Assembly: GCF_947623445.1 (NCBI RefSeq)
Contig: NC_135245.1
Location: 18,359,501 to 18,423,500 of the forward strand
DNA: 64,000 nt
Direction of reading: 5' to 3'
DNA from: Clavelina lepadiformis
Lineage: Eukaryota; Chordata; Ascidiacea; Aplousobranchia; Clavelinidae
Below, one piece after another: positions 23,601 through 35,361 of this stretch (within the stretch, counting starts at the first letter, position 1; every line of letters starts with the position of its first letter). The notes below the pieces were generated by a model. That model worked only from the letters and a program-made list of their open reading frames with translations. It had not been told where the DNA came from and made no database searches. The translations under genes were made by a program, and so were the position numbers.

Positions 23601-25609
23601 CATTGCAAAAGTAATATCGGCGTTGTCGGCGGGATTCGAACCTACGCGGGCAGGGCCCAACAGATTTCGATTCTGTCGCCTTAACCACTCCGCCACGACA
23701 ACTGTGCTTAATGCATAGGTGAAATAGATAAAATCGCAATTTTCCGATTATCCATATGAAATTGCCAAAGTAATATCGGCGTTGTCGGCGAGATTCGAAC
23801 CTACGCGGGCAGGGCCCAACAGATTTCGAGTCTGTCGCCTTAACCACTCGGCCACGACAACTGTGCTTAATGTATAAATGAAATAGATAAAATCGCACAT
23901 TTCCGAATATCCATATGAAATTGCAAAAGTAATATCGGCGTTGTCGGAAGGATTCGAACCTACGCGGGCATGGCCTAACTGATTTCGAGTCTGTCGCCTT
24001 AACCACTCGGCCACGACAACTGTGCTTAATGCATAGATGAAATAGATAAAATCGCACTTTTCCGAATATCCATATGAAATTGCAAAAGTAATATCGGCGT
24101 TGTCGGCGGGATTCGAACCTACGCGGGCAGGGCCCAACAGATTTCGAGTCTGTCGCCATAACCACTCGGCCACGACAACTGTGCTTAATGCATAGATGAA
24201 ATAGATAAAATCGCACATTTCCGAATATCCATATGAAATTGCAAAAGTAATATCGGCGTTGTCGGCGGGATTCGAACCTACGCGGGCAGGGCCCAACAGA
24301 TTTCGAGTCTGTCGCCTTAACCACTCGGCCACGACAACTGTGCTTAATGCATAGATGAAATAGATAAAATCGCACATTTCCGAATATCCATATGAAATTG
24401 CAAAAGTAATATCAGCGTTGTCGGCGGGATTCGAACCTAAACGGGCAGGGCCCAACAGATTTCGAGTCTGTCGCCTTAACCACTCGGCCACGACAACTGT
24501 GCTTAATGCATAGATGAAATAGTTAAATGGCACATTTCTTAATATCCATATGAAATTGCAAAAGTAATATCGGCGTTGTCGGCGGGATTCGAACCTACTC
24601 GGGCAGAGCCCAACAGATTTCGAGTCTGTCGCCTTAACCACTCGGCCACGACAACTGTGCTTAATGAATAGATGAAATAGTTAAAATGCCACATTTCCGA
24701 ATATCCATATGAAATTGCAAAAGTAATATCGGCGTTGTCGGCGGGATTCGAACCTACGCGGGCAGGGCCCAACAGATTTCGAGTCTGTCGCCTTAACCAC
24801 TCCGCCACGACAACTGTGCTTAATGCATAGGTGAAATAGATAAAATCGCAATTTTCCGATTATCCATATGAAATTGCCAAAGTAATATCGGCGTTGTCGG
24901 CGAGATTCGAACCTACGCGGGCAGGGCCCAACAGATTTCGAGTCTGTCGCCTTAACCACTCGGCCACGACAACTGTGCTTAATGTATAGATGAAATAGAT
25001 AAAATCGCACATTTCCGAATATCCATATGAAATTGCAAAAGTAATATCGGCGTTGTCGGAAGGATTCGAACCTACGCGGGCATGGCCTAACTGATTTCGA
25101 GTCTGTCGCCTTAACCACTCGGCCACGACAACTGTGCTTAATGCATAGATGAAATAGATAAAATCGCACTTTTCCGAATATCCATATGAAATTGCAAAAG
25201 TAATATCGGCGTTGTCGGCGGGATTCGAACCTACGCGGGCAGGGCCCAACAGATTTCGAGTCTGTCGCCATAACCACTCGGCCACGACAACTGTGCTTAA
25301 TGTATAGATGAAATAGATAAAATCGCACATTTCCGAATATCCATATGAAATTGCAAAAGTAATATCGGCGTTGTCGGCGGGATTCGAACCTACGCGGGCA
25401 GGGCCCAACAGATTTCGAGTCTGTCGCCTTAACCACTCGGCCACGACAACTGTGCTTAATGCATAGATGAAATAGATAAAATCGCACATTTCCGAATATC
25501 CATATGAAATTGCAAAAGTAATATCGGCGTTGTCGGCAGGATTCGAACCTACGCGGGCAGGGCCCAACAGATTTCGAGTCTGTCGCCTTAACCACTCGGC
25601 CACGACAAC
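20601..25609 (-). tRNA. tRNA-Ser array D1: 32 tandem copies
   Basis: Minus-strand genes with 5' ends from 25609 down to 20682, period 159 bp, with two units of 158 bp (near 22460 and 24525, one base lost in GTTAAATGG). From the minisatellite side inward, the first five units carry nearly the same sequence of variants as the first five of B1. The arms are therefore inverted copies of an already diverged array. The site where D2 and D3 carry a transposon is intact here near 22791. Confidence 0.93.
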
Positions 25610-25720
25610 TGTGCTTAATGCATAGATGAAATAGATAAAATCGCACTTTTCTCGAATCACTAGATAGATTCCACCATGTCGGTGTTTCCGTAATCTTCTC
25701 CTGACTTTCAAATCTGACAA

Positions 25721-26488
25721 GATGAAAATGTAGCCAGCGTAGTCTAGATGAAAATCAAGCTAGCGTAGTCTAGATGAAAATCAAGCTAGCGTAGTCTAGA
25801 TGAAAATCTAGCTAGCGTAGTCTAGATGAAAATCAAGCTAGCGTCGTCTAGATGAAAATCAAGCTAGCGTAGTCTAGATGAAAATCAAGCTAGCGTAGTC
25901 TAGATGAAAATCAAGCTAGCGTAGTCTAGATGAAAATCTAGCTAGCATAGTCTAGATGAAAATCTAGCTAGCGTAGTCTAGATGAAAATCAAGCTAGCGT
26001 AGTCTAGATGAAAATCAAGCTAGCGTAGCCTAGATGAAAATCAAGCTAGCGTAGTCTAGATGAAAACCAAGCTAGCGTAGTTTAGATGAAAACCAAGCTA
26101 GCGTAGTCTAGATGAAAATCTAACTAGCGTAGTCTAGATGAAAATCTAGCTAGCGTAGTCTAGATGAAAATTTAGCTAGCGTAGTCTAGATGAAAATCTA
26201 GCTATGGTAGTCTAGATGAAAATCAAGCCAGCGTAGTCTAAATGAAAATTCAAGCTAGCGTAGTCTAGAAGAAAATCAAGCAAGTGTAGTCTAGATGAAA
26301 ATCTAGCAAGCGTAGTCTAGATGAAAATCAAGCTAGCGTAGTCTAGATGAAAATCAAGCTAGCGTAGTCTAGATGAAAATCTAGCAAGCGTAGTCTAGAT
26401 GAAAATCAAGTTAGTGTAGTCTACATGAAAATCAAGCTAGCGTAGTCTAGATGAAAATCAAGCTAGCGTAGTTTAGATGAAAATCAAG
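25721..26488 (-). repeat. 26-bp minisatellite block E1 (inverted)
   Basis: Inverted version of block A1 with one extra 26-bp unit (leader-to-link distance 807 bp against 781). Confidence 0.9.
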
Positions 26489-26636
26489 CTGATTTCGAGA
26501 CCTAGCTACGCCTACGTCTCTGTAGTGTATTAACTATAAGCTAGTTCCAACTAAATTTTAAGTACTAAAGTAAACTTCTGTTATTTGCTTAAGCAAGCAC
26601 TACAGAGACGTAGGCGTAGCTAGGTCTCGAAATCAG
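26489..26636. repeat. Divergent palindrome centre E1/A2
   Basis: The inverted link sequence runs to GTTATTTGCTTAAG, then CAAG, then the direct link resumes at CACTACAGAG. TTGCTTAAGCAA at the centre is a 12-bp perfect palindrome. About 60 bp of link is present in the left arm and missing from the right, an asymmetric centre. The same centre occurs at 39122-39269 and 53663-53810. Confidence 0.85.
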
Positions 26637-27378
26637 CTTGATTTTCATCTAGACTACGCTAGCTTGATTTTCATCTAGACTACGCTAGCTAGATTTTCAT
26701 GTAGACTACACTAACTTGATTTTCATCTAGACTACGCTTGCTAGATTTTCATCTAGACTACGCTAGCTTGATTTTCATCTAGACTACGCTAGCTTGATTT
26801 TCATCTAGACTACGCTTGCTAGATTTTCATCTAGACTACACTTGCTTGATTTTCTTCTAGACTACGCTAGCTTGAATTTTCATTTAGACTACGCTGGCTT
26901 GATTTTCATCTAGACTACCCTAGCTAGATTTTCATCTAGACTACGCTAGCTAAATTTTCATCTAGACTACGCTAGCTAGATTTTCATCTAGACTACGCTA
27001 GCTTGGTTTTCATCTAAACTACGCTAGCTTGGTTTTCATCTAGACTACGCTAGCTTGATTTTCATCTAGGCTACGCTAGCTTGATTTTCATCTAGACTAC
27101 GCTAGCTTGATTTTCATCTAGACTACGCTAGCTAGATTTTCATCTAGACTACGCTAGCTAGATTTTCATCTAGACTACGCTAGCTTGATTTTCATCTAGA
27201 CTACGCTAGCTTGATTTTCATCTAGACTACGCTAGCTTGATTTTCATCTAGACGACGCTAGCTTGATTTTCATCTAGACTACGCTAGCTAGATTTTCATC
27301 TAGACTACGCTAGCTTGATTTTCATCTAGACTACGCTAGCTTGATTTTCATCTAGACTACGCTGGCTACATTTTCATC
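26637..27378 (+). repeat. 26-bp minisatellite block A2
   Basis: Same length as A1 (781 bp from link to leader) with the same order of unit variants. Confidence 0.9.
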
Positions 27379-27489
27379 TTGTCAGATTTGAAAGTCAGGA
27401 GAAGATTACGGAAACACCGACATGGTGGAATCTATCTAGTGATTCGAGAAAAGTGCGATTTTATCTATTTCATCTATGCATTAAGCACA

Positions 27490-30400
27490 GTTGTCGTGGC
27501 CGAGTGGTTAAGGCGACAGACTCGAAATCTGTTGGGCCCTGCCCGCGTAGGTTCGAATCCTGCCGACAACGCCGATATTACTTTTGCAATTTCATATGGA
27601 TATTCGGAAATGTGCGATTTTATCTATTTCATCTATGCATTAAGCAAAGTTGTCGTGGCCGAGTGGTTAAGGCGACAGACTCGAAATCTGTTGGGCCCTG
27701 CCCGCGTAGGTTCGAATCCTTCCGACAACGCCGATATTACTTTTGCAATTTCATATGGATATTCGGAAATGTGCGATTTTATCTATTTCATCTATGCATT
27801 AAGCACAGTTGTCGTGGCCGAGTGGTTATGGCGACAGACTCGAAATCTGTTGGGCCCTGCCCGCGTAGGTTCGAATCCCGCCGACAACGCCGATATTACT
27901 TTTGCAATTTCATATGGATATTCGGAAAAGTGCAATTTTATTTATTTCATCTATGCATTAAGCACAGTTGTCGTGGCCAAGTGGTTAAGGCGACAGACTC
28001 GAAATCTGTTGGGCCTTGCCCGCGTAGGTTCGAATCTCGCCGACAACGCCGATATTACTTTTGCAATTTCATATGGATAATCGGAAAAGTGCGATTTTAT
28101 CTATTTCATCTATGCATTAAGCACAATTGTCGGGGCGGAGTGGTTAAGGCGACAGACTCGAAATCTGTTGGGCCCTGCCCGCGTAGGTTCGAATCCCGCC
28201 GACAACGCCGATATTACTTTTGCAATTTCATATGGATATTCGGAAATGTGGCATTTTAACTATTTCATCTATGCATTAAGCACAGTTGTCGTGGCCGAGT
28301 GGTTAATGCGATACACTCGAAATCTGTTGGGCTCTGCCCGCGTAGGTTCGAATCCCGCCGACAACGCCGATATTACTTTTGCAATTTCATATGGATATTA
28401 AGAAATGTACCATTTTAACTATTTCATCTATGCATTAGGCATAGTTGTCGTGGCCGAGTGGTTAAGGCGACAGACTCGAAATCTGTTAGGCCCTGCCCGC
28501 GTAGGTTCGAATCCCGCCGACAACGCCGATATTACTTTTGCAATTTCATATGGATATTCGGAAATGTGCGATTTTATCTATTTCATCTATACATTAAGCA
28601 CAGTTGTCGTGGCCGAGTGGTAAAGGCGACAGACTCGAAATCTGTTGGGCCCTGCCCGCGTAGGTTCGAATCTCGCCGACAACGCCGATATTACTTTGGC
28701 AATTTCATATGGATAATCGGAAAATTGCGATTTTATCTATTTCACCTATGCATTAAGCACAGTTGTCGTGGCGGAGTGGTTAAGGCGACAGACTCGAAAT
28801 CTGTTGGGCCCTGCCCGCGTAGGTTCGAATCCCGCCGACAACGCCGATATTACTTTTGCAATTTCATATGGATATTCGGAAATGTGGCATTTTAACTGTT
28901 TCATCTATTCATTAAGCACAGTTGTCGTGGCCGAGTGGTTAAGGCGACAGACTCGAAATCTGTTGGGCTCTGCCCGAGTAGGTTCGAATCCCGCCGACAA
29001 CGCCGATATTACTTTTGCAATTTCATATGGATATTAAGAAATGTACCATTTAACTATTTCATCTATGCATTAAGCACAGTTGTCGTGGCCGAGTGGTTAT
29101 GGCGACAGACTCGAAATCTGTTGGGCCCTGCCCGTGTAGGTTCGAATCCCGCCGACAACGCCGATATTACTTTTGCAATTTCATATGGATATTCGGAAAT
29201 GTGCGATTTTATCTATTTCATCTATGCATTAAGCACAGTTGTCGTGGCCGAGTGGTTAAGGCGACAGACTCGAAATCTGTTGGGCCCTGCCCGCGTAGGT
29301 TCGAATCTCGCCGACAACGCCGATATTACTTTGGCAATTTCATATGGATAATCGGAAAATTGCGATTTTATCTATTTCACCTATGCATTAAGCACAGTTG
29401 TCGTGGCGGAGTGGTTAAGGCGACAGACTCGAAATCTGTTGGGCCCTGCCCGCGTAGGTTCGAATCCCGCCGACAACGCCGATATTACTTTTGCAATTTC
29501 ATATGGATATTCGGAAATGTGGCATTTTAACTGTTTCATCTATTCATTAAGCACAGTTGTCGTGGCCGAGTGGTTAAGGCGACAGACTCGAAATCTGTTG
29601 GGCTCTGCCCGAGTAGGTTCGAATCCCGCCGACAACGCCGATATTACTTTTGCAATTTCATATGGATATTAAGAAATGTACCATTTAACTATTTCATCTA
29701 TGCATTAAGCACAGTTGTCGTGGCCGAGTGGTTATGGCGACAGACTCGAAATCTGTTGGGCCCTGCCCGTGTAGGTTCGAATCCCGCCGACAACGCCGAT
29801 ATTACTTTTGCAATTTCATATGGATATTCGGAAATGTGCGATTTTATCTATTTCATCTATGCAATAAGCACAATTGTCGTGGCCGAGTGGTTAAGGCGAC
29901 AGACTCGAAATCTGTTGGGCCCTGCCCGCGTAGGTTCGAATCCCGCCGACAAAGCCGATATTACTTTTGCAATTTCATATGGATAATCGGAAAAGTGCGA
30001 TTTTATCTATTTCATCTATGCATTAAGCACAGTTGTCGTGGCCGAGTGGTTAAGGCGACAGACTCAAAATCAGTTAGGCCATGCCCGCGTAGGTTCGAAT
30101 CCCGCCGACAACGCCGATATTACTTTTGCAATTTCATATGGATATTCGGAAAAGTGCAATTTTATTTATTTCATCTATGCATTAAGCACAGTTGTCGTGG
30201 CCAAGTGGTTAAGGCGACAGACTCGAAATCTGTTGGGCCTTGCCCGCGTAGGTTCGAATCTCGCCGACAACGCCGATATTACTTTTGCAATTTCATATGG
30301 ATAATCGGAAAAGTGCGATTTTATCTATTTCATCTATGCATTAAGCACAGTTGTCGTGGCGGAGTGGTTAAGGCGACAGACTCGAAATCTGTTGGGCCCT

Positions 30401-32021
30401 GCCCGCGTAGGTTCGAATCCCGCCGACAACGCCGATATTACTTTTGCAATTTCATATGGATATTCGGAAATGTGGCATTTTAACTATTTCATCTATGCAT
30501 TAAGCACAGTTGTCGTGGCCGAGTGGTTAATGCGATACACTCGAAATCTGTTGGGCTCTGCCTGCGTAGGTTCGAATCCCGCCGACAACGCCGATATTAC
30601 TTTTGCAATTTCATATGGATATTAAGAAATGTACCATTTTAACTATTTCATCTATGCATTAGGCATAGTTGTCGTGGACGAGTGGTTAAGGCGACAGACT
30701 CGAAATCTGTTAGGCCCTGCCCGCGTAGGTTCGAATCCCGCCGACAACGCCGATATTACTTTTGCAATTTCATATGGATATTCGGAAATGTGCGATTTTA
30801 TCTATTTCATCTATACATTAAGCACAGTTGTCGTGGCCGAGTGGTTAAGGCGACAGACTCGAAATCTGTTGGGCCCTGCCCGCGTAGGTTCGAATCTTGC
30901 CGACAACGCCGATATTACTTTTGCAATTTCATATGGATAATCGGAAAAGTGCGATTTTATCTCTTTCATCTTTGCATTAAGCACAGTTGTCGTGTCGGAG
31001 TGGTTAAGGCGACAGACTCGAAATCTGTTGGGCCCTGCCCGCGTAGGCTCGAATCCCGCCGACAAGGCCGATATTACTTTTGCAATTTCATATGGATATT
31101 CGGAAATGTGGCATTTTAACTATTTCATCTATGCATTAAGCACAGTTGTCGTGGCCGAGTGGTTAAGGCGATAGACTCGAAATCTGTTGGGCTCTGCCCG
31201 CGTAGGTTCGAATCCCGCCGACAACGCCGATATTACTTTTGCAATTTCATATGGATATTCGGAAATGTGGCATTTTAACTATTTCATCTATGCATTAAGC
31301 ACAGTTGTCGTGGCCGCGTGGTTAATGCGATACACTCGAAATCTGTTGGGCTCTGCCCGCGTAGGTTCGAATCCCGCCGACAACGCCGATATTACTTTTG
31401 CAATTTCATATGGATATTAAGAAATGTACCATTTTAACTATTTCATCTATGCATTAGGCATAGTTGTCGTGGCCGAGTGGTTAAGGCGACAGACTCGAAA
31501 TCTGTTAGGCCCTGCCCGCGTAGGTTCGAATCCCGCCGACAACGCCGATATTACTTTTGCAATTTCATATGGATTTTCGGAAATGTGCGATTTTATCTAT
31601 TTCATCTATACATTAAGCACAGTTGTCGTGGCCGAGTGGTTAAGGCGACAGACTCGAAATCTGTTGGGCCCTGCCCGCGTAGGTTCGAATCTTGCCGACA
31701 ACGCCGATATTACTTTTGCAATTTCATATGGATAATCGGAAAAGTGCGATTTTATCTCTTTCATCTATGCATTAAGCACAGTTGTCGTGGCGGAGTGGTT
31801 AAGGCGACAGACTCGAAATCAGTTGGGCCCTGCCCGCGTAGGTTCGAATCCCGCCGACAACACCGATATTACTTTTGCAATTTCATATGGATATTCGGAA
31901 ATGTGGAATTTTAACTATTTCATCTATGCATTAAGCACAGTTGTCGTGGCCGAGTGGTTAAGGCGATAGACTCGAAATCTGTTGGGCTCTGCCCGCGTAG
32001 GTTCGAATCCCGCCGACAACG
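27490..32021 (+). tRNA. tRNA-Ser array B2: 29 tandem copies
   Basis: Starts at 27490 and the last gene starts at 31940. The distance is 28 periods of 159 bp minus 2, from two 158-bp units near 29048 and 29690. Unit 2 carries GCAAAGTTGTCG upstream and CCTTCCG in the T arm. Units differ from B1 by block losses and gains, not by scattered indels. A CAA copy is at 30032-30113. Confidence 0.93.
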
Positions 32022-32054
32022 CCGATATTACTTTTGCAATTTCATATGGATATT

Positions 32055-32974
32055 GCATATGCATATTCAAATGGATATGAAAGCAAAGGGTGGGTGGGGG
32101 GAACTCATAGTGCAGTGGAAAAATCGGAGAACGTCGATCGACAAGCTGCAGGTTCAAACCAGCGAGCCGCAGAGCGACGAGCCAACAACCGTTTGATGAC
32201 CATAGACTCACGTCTAGGCCACCAGCTGGCTAGACTCACGTCACGTCAATCCTGTGTATTTAGGAAGCTGCCGGAAGCTGTAAAAAAATTTGCAAAAGTT
32301 GCAAAAACTTGCCCTACTAATCACCTAATCCTAATCCTAATCACTTACCTTATATAATATATATAGATATCTATATATAGATATAGTCATAAGTATAACT
32401 AAAATTTATGAATTTCTTCACGTTTAAGGGGTCACTTCCCAATAAAACGACAATTTTGTGCCGGCAACACTGTGATTGTGACCGTGTCGCACTCAATGCG
32501 TCATATTAAAAAAAGTAAAAATTTTCCTGTCCATTGCGCGTGTGACGTCGATGTGGAGTAGTTCGTCGTTGCTTTGACAACAGCTGGATCCAGGTCTAGG
32601 CTAAGTTGTAAATTTTGTGTGGGTTTGAATTTTTGTTTTTTTGGAGTATTTGTCATAAAAGGGTTAAGCTAAAAACTTGTTGTAAAGTTTAGGCAATTGT
32701 TATAGAAAACTGAGTACATGGATTTTGTCCAAATTAAGACTGTAGACAGACATAACCTAGGTCTTGTTGCAAGCCAAAATTCAGGGTAGGTTTATGAAGT
32801 AGTTTTGCGTTGGTAGCTTCTTGATTTAATGTACTTTGCATTGAAAAGCCTATCTCTTTGAATTGGGACATGACCCCTGCAGCTTGTCGATCGACGTTCT
32901 CCGATTTTTCCACTGCACTATGAGTTCCCCCCACCCACCCTTTGCTTTCATATCCATTTGAATATGCATATGCA
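32055..32974. repeat. Convergent cap C2 (palindrome centre)
   Basis: Same structure as cap C1, including the MITE (32428-32877) lacking its right TTAA and the CCCC/TGCAG junction. Confidence 0.85.
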
Positions 32975-33006
32975 TTATCCATATGAAATTGCAAAAGTAA
33001 TATCGG

Positions 33007-35313
33007 CGTTGTCGGCGGGATTCGAACCTACGCGGGCAGAGCCCAACAGATTTCAAGTCTATCGCCTTAACCACTCGGCCACGACAACTGTGCTTAATGC
33101 ATAGATGAAATAGTTAAAATTCCACATTTCCGAATATCCATATGAAATTGCAAAAGTAATATCGGCGTTGTCGGCGGGATTCGAACCTACGCGGGCAGGG
33201 CCCAACAGATTTCGAGTCTGTCGCCTTAACCACTCCGCCACGACAACTGTGCTTAATGCATAGATGAAAGAGATAAAATCGCACTTTTCCGATTATCCAT
33301 ATGAAATTGCAAAAGTAATATCGGCGTTGTCGGCAAGATTCGAACCTACGCGGGCAGGGCCCAACAGATTTCGAGTCTGTCGCCTTAACCACTCGGCCAC
33401 GACAACTGTGCTTAATGTATAGATGAAATAGATAAAATCGCACATTTCCGAAAATCCATATGAAATTGCAAAAGTAATATCGGCGTTGTCGGCGGGATTC
33501 GAACCTACGCGGGCAGGGCCTAACAGATTTCGAGTCTGTCGCCTTAACCACTCGGCCACGACAACTATGCCTAATGCATAGATGAAATAGTTAAAATGGT
33601 ACATTTCTTAATATCCATATGAAATTGCAAAAGTAATATCGGCGTTGTCGGCGGGATTCGAACCTACGCGGGCAGAGCCCAACAGATTTCGAGTGTATCG
33701 CATTAACCACTCGGCCACGACAACTGTGCTTAATGCATAGATGAAATAGTTAAAATGCCACATTTCCGAATATCCATATGAAATTGCAAAAGTAATATCG
33801 GCGTTGTCGGCGGGATTCGAACCTACGCGGGCAGAGCCCAACAGATTTCGAGTCTATCGCCTTAACCACTCGGCCACGACAACTGTGCTTAATGCATAGA
33901 TGAAATAGTTAAAATGCCACATTTCCGAATATCCATATGAAATTGCAAAAGTGATATCGGCCTTGTCGGCGGGATTCGAACCTACGCGGGCAGGGCCCAA
34001 CAGATTTCGAGTCTGTCGCCTTAACCACTCCGCCACGACAACTGTGCTTAATGCATAGATGAAAGAGATAAAATCGCACTTTTCCGATTATCCATATGAA
34101 ATTGCAAAAGTAATATCGGCGTTGTCGGCAAGATTCGAACCTACGCGGGCAGGGCCCAACAGATTTCGAGTCTGTCGCCTTAACCACTCGGCCACGACAA
34201 CTGTGCTTAATGTATAGATGAAATAGATAAAATCGCACATTTCCGAATATCCATATGAAATTGCAAAAGTAATATCGGCGTTGTCGGCGGGATTCGAACC
34301 TACTCGGGCAGAGCCCAACAGATTTCGAGTCTGTCGCCTTAACCACTCGGCCACGACAACTGTGCTTAATGAATAGATGAAACAGTTAAAATGCCACATT
34401 TCCGAATATCCATATGAAATTGCAAAAGTAATATCGGCGTTGTCGGCGGGATTCGAACCTACGCGGGCAGGGCCCAACAGATTTCGAGTCTGTCGCCTTA
34501 ACCACTCCGCCACGACAACTGTGCTTAATGCATAGATGAAAGAGATAAAATCGCACTTTTCCGATTATCCATATGAAATTGCAAAAGTAATATCGGCGTT
34601 GTCGGCAAGATTCGAACCTACGCGGGCAGGGCCCAACAGATTTCGAGTCTGTCGCCTTAACCACTCGGCCACGACAACTGTGCTTAATGTATAGATGAAA
34701 TAGATAAAATCGCACATTTCCGAATATCCATATGAAATTGCAAAAGTAATATCGGCGTTGTCGGCGGGATTCGAACCTACGCGGGCAGGGCCTAACAGAT
34801 TTCGAGTCTGTCGCCTTAACCACTCGGCCACGACAACTATGCCTAATGCATAGATGAAATAGTTAAAATGGTACATTTCTTAATATTCATATGAAATTGC
34901 AAAAGTAATATCGGCGTTGTCGGCGGGATTCGAACCTACGCGGGCAGAGCCCAACAGATTTCGAGTGTATCGCATTAACCACTCGGCCACGACAACTGTG
35001 CTTAATGCATAGATGAAATAGTTAAATGGTACATTTCTTAATATCCATATGAAATTGCAAAAGTAATATCGGCGTTGTCGGCGGGATTCGAACCTACTCG
35101 GGCAGAGCCCAACAGATTTCGAGTCTGTCGCCTTAACCACTCGGCCACGACAACTGTGCTTAATGAATAGATGAAACAGTTAAAATGCCACATTTCCGAA
35201 TATCCATATGAAATTGCAAAAGTAATATCGGCGTTGTCGGCGGGATTCGAACCTACGCGGGCAGGGCCCAACAGATTTCGAGTCTGTCGCCTTAACCACT
35301 CCGCCACGACAAC
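33007..35313 (-). tRNA. tRNA-Ser array D2, part before the transposon: 15 copies
   Basis: 5' ends run from 35313 down to 33088, with one 158-bp unit. The array is interrupted in a unit spacer by the CACTG-type transposon and resumes at 37048 exactly in phase once the element and its TTA duplication are removed. Confidence 0.93.
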
Positions 35314-35361
35314 TGTGCTTAATGCATAGGTGAAATAGATAAAATCGCAATTTTCCGATTA

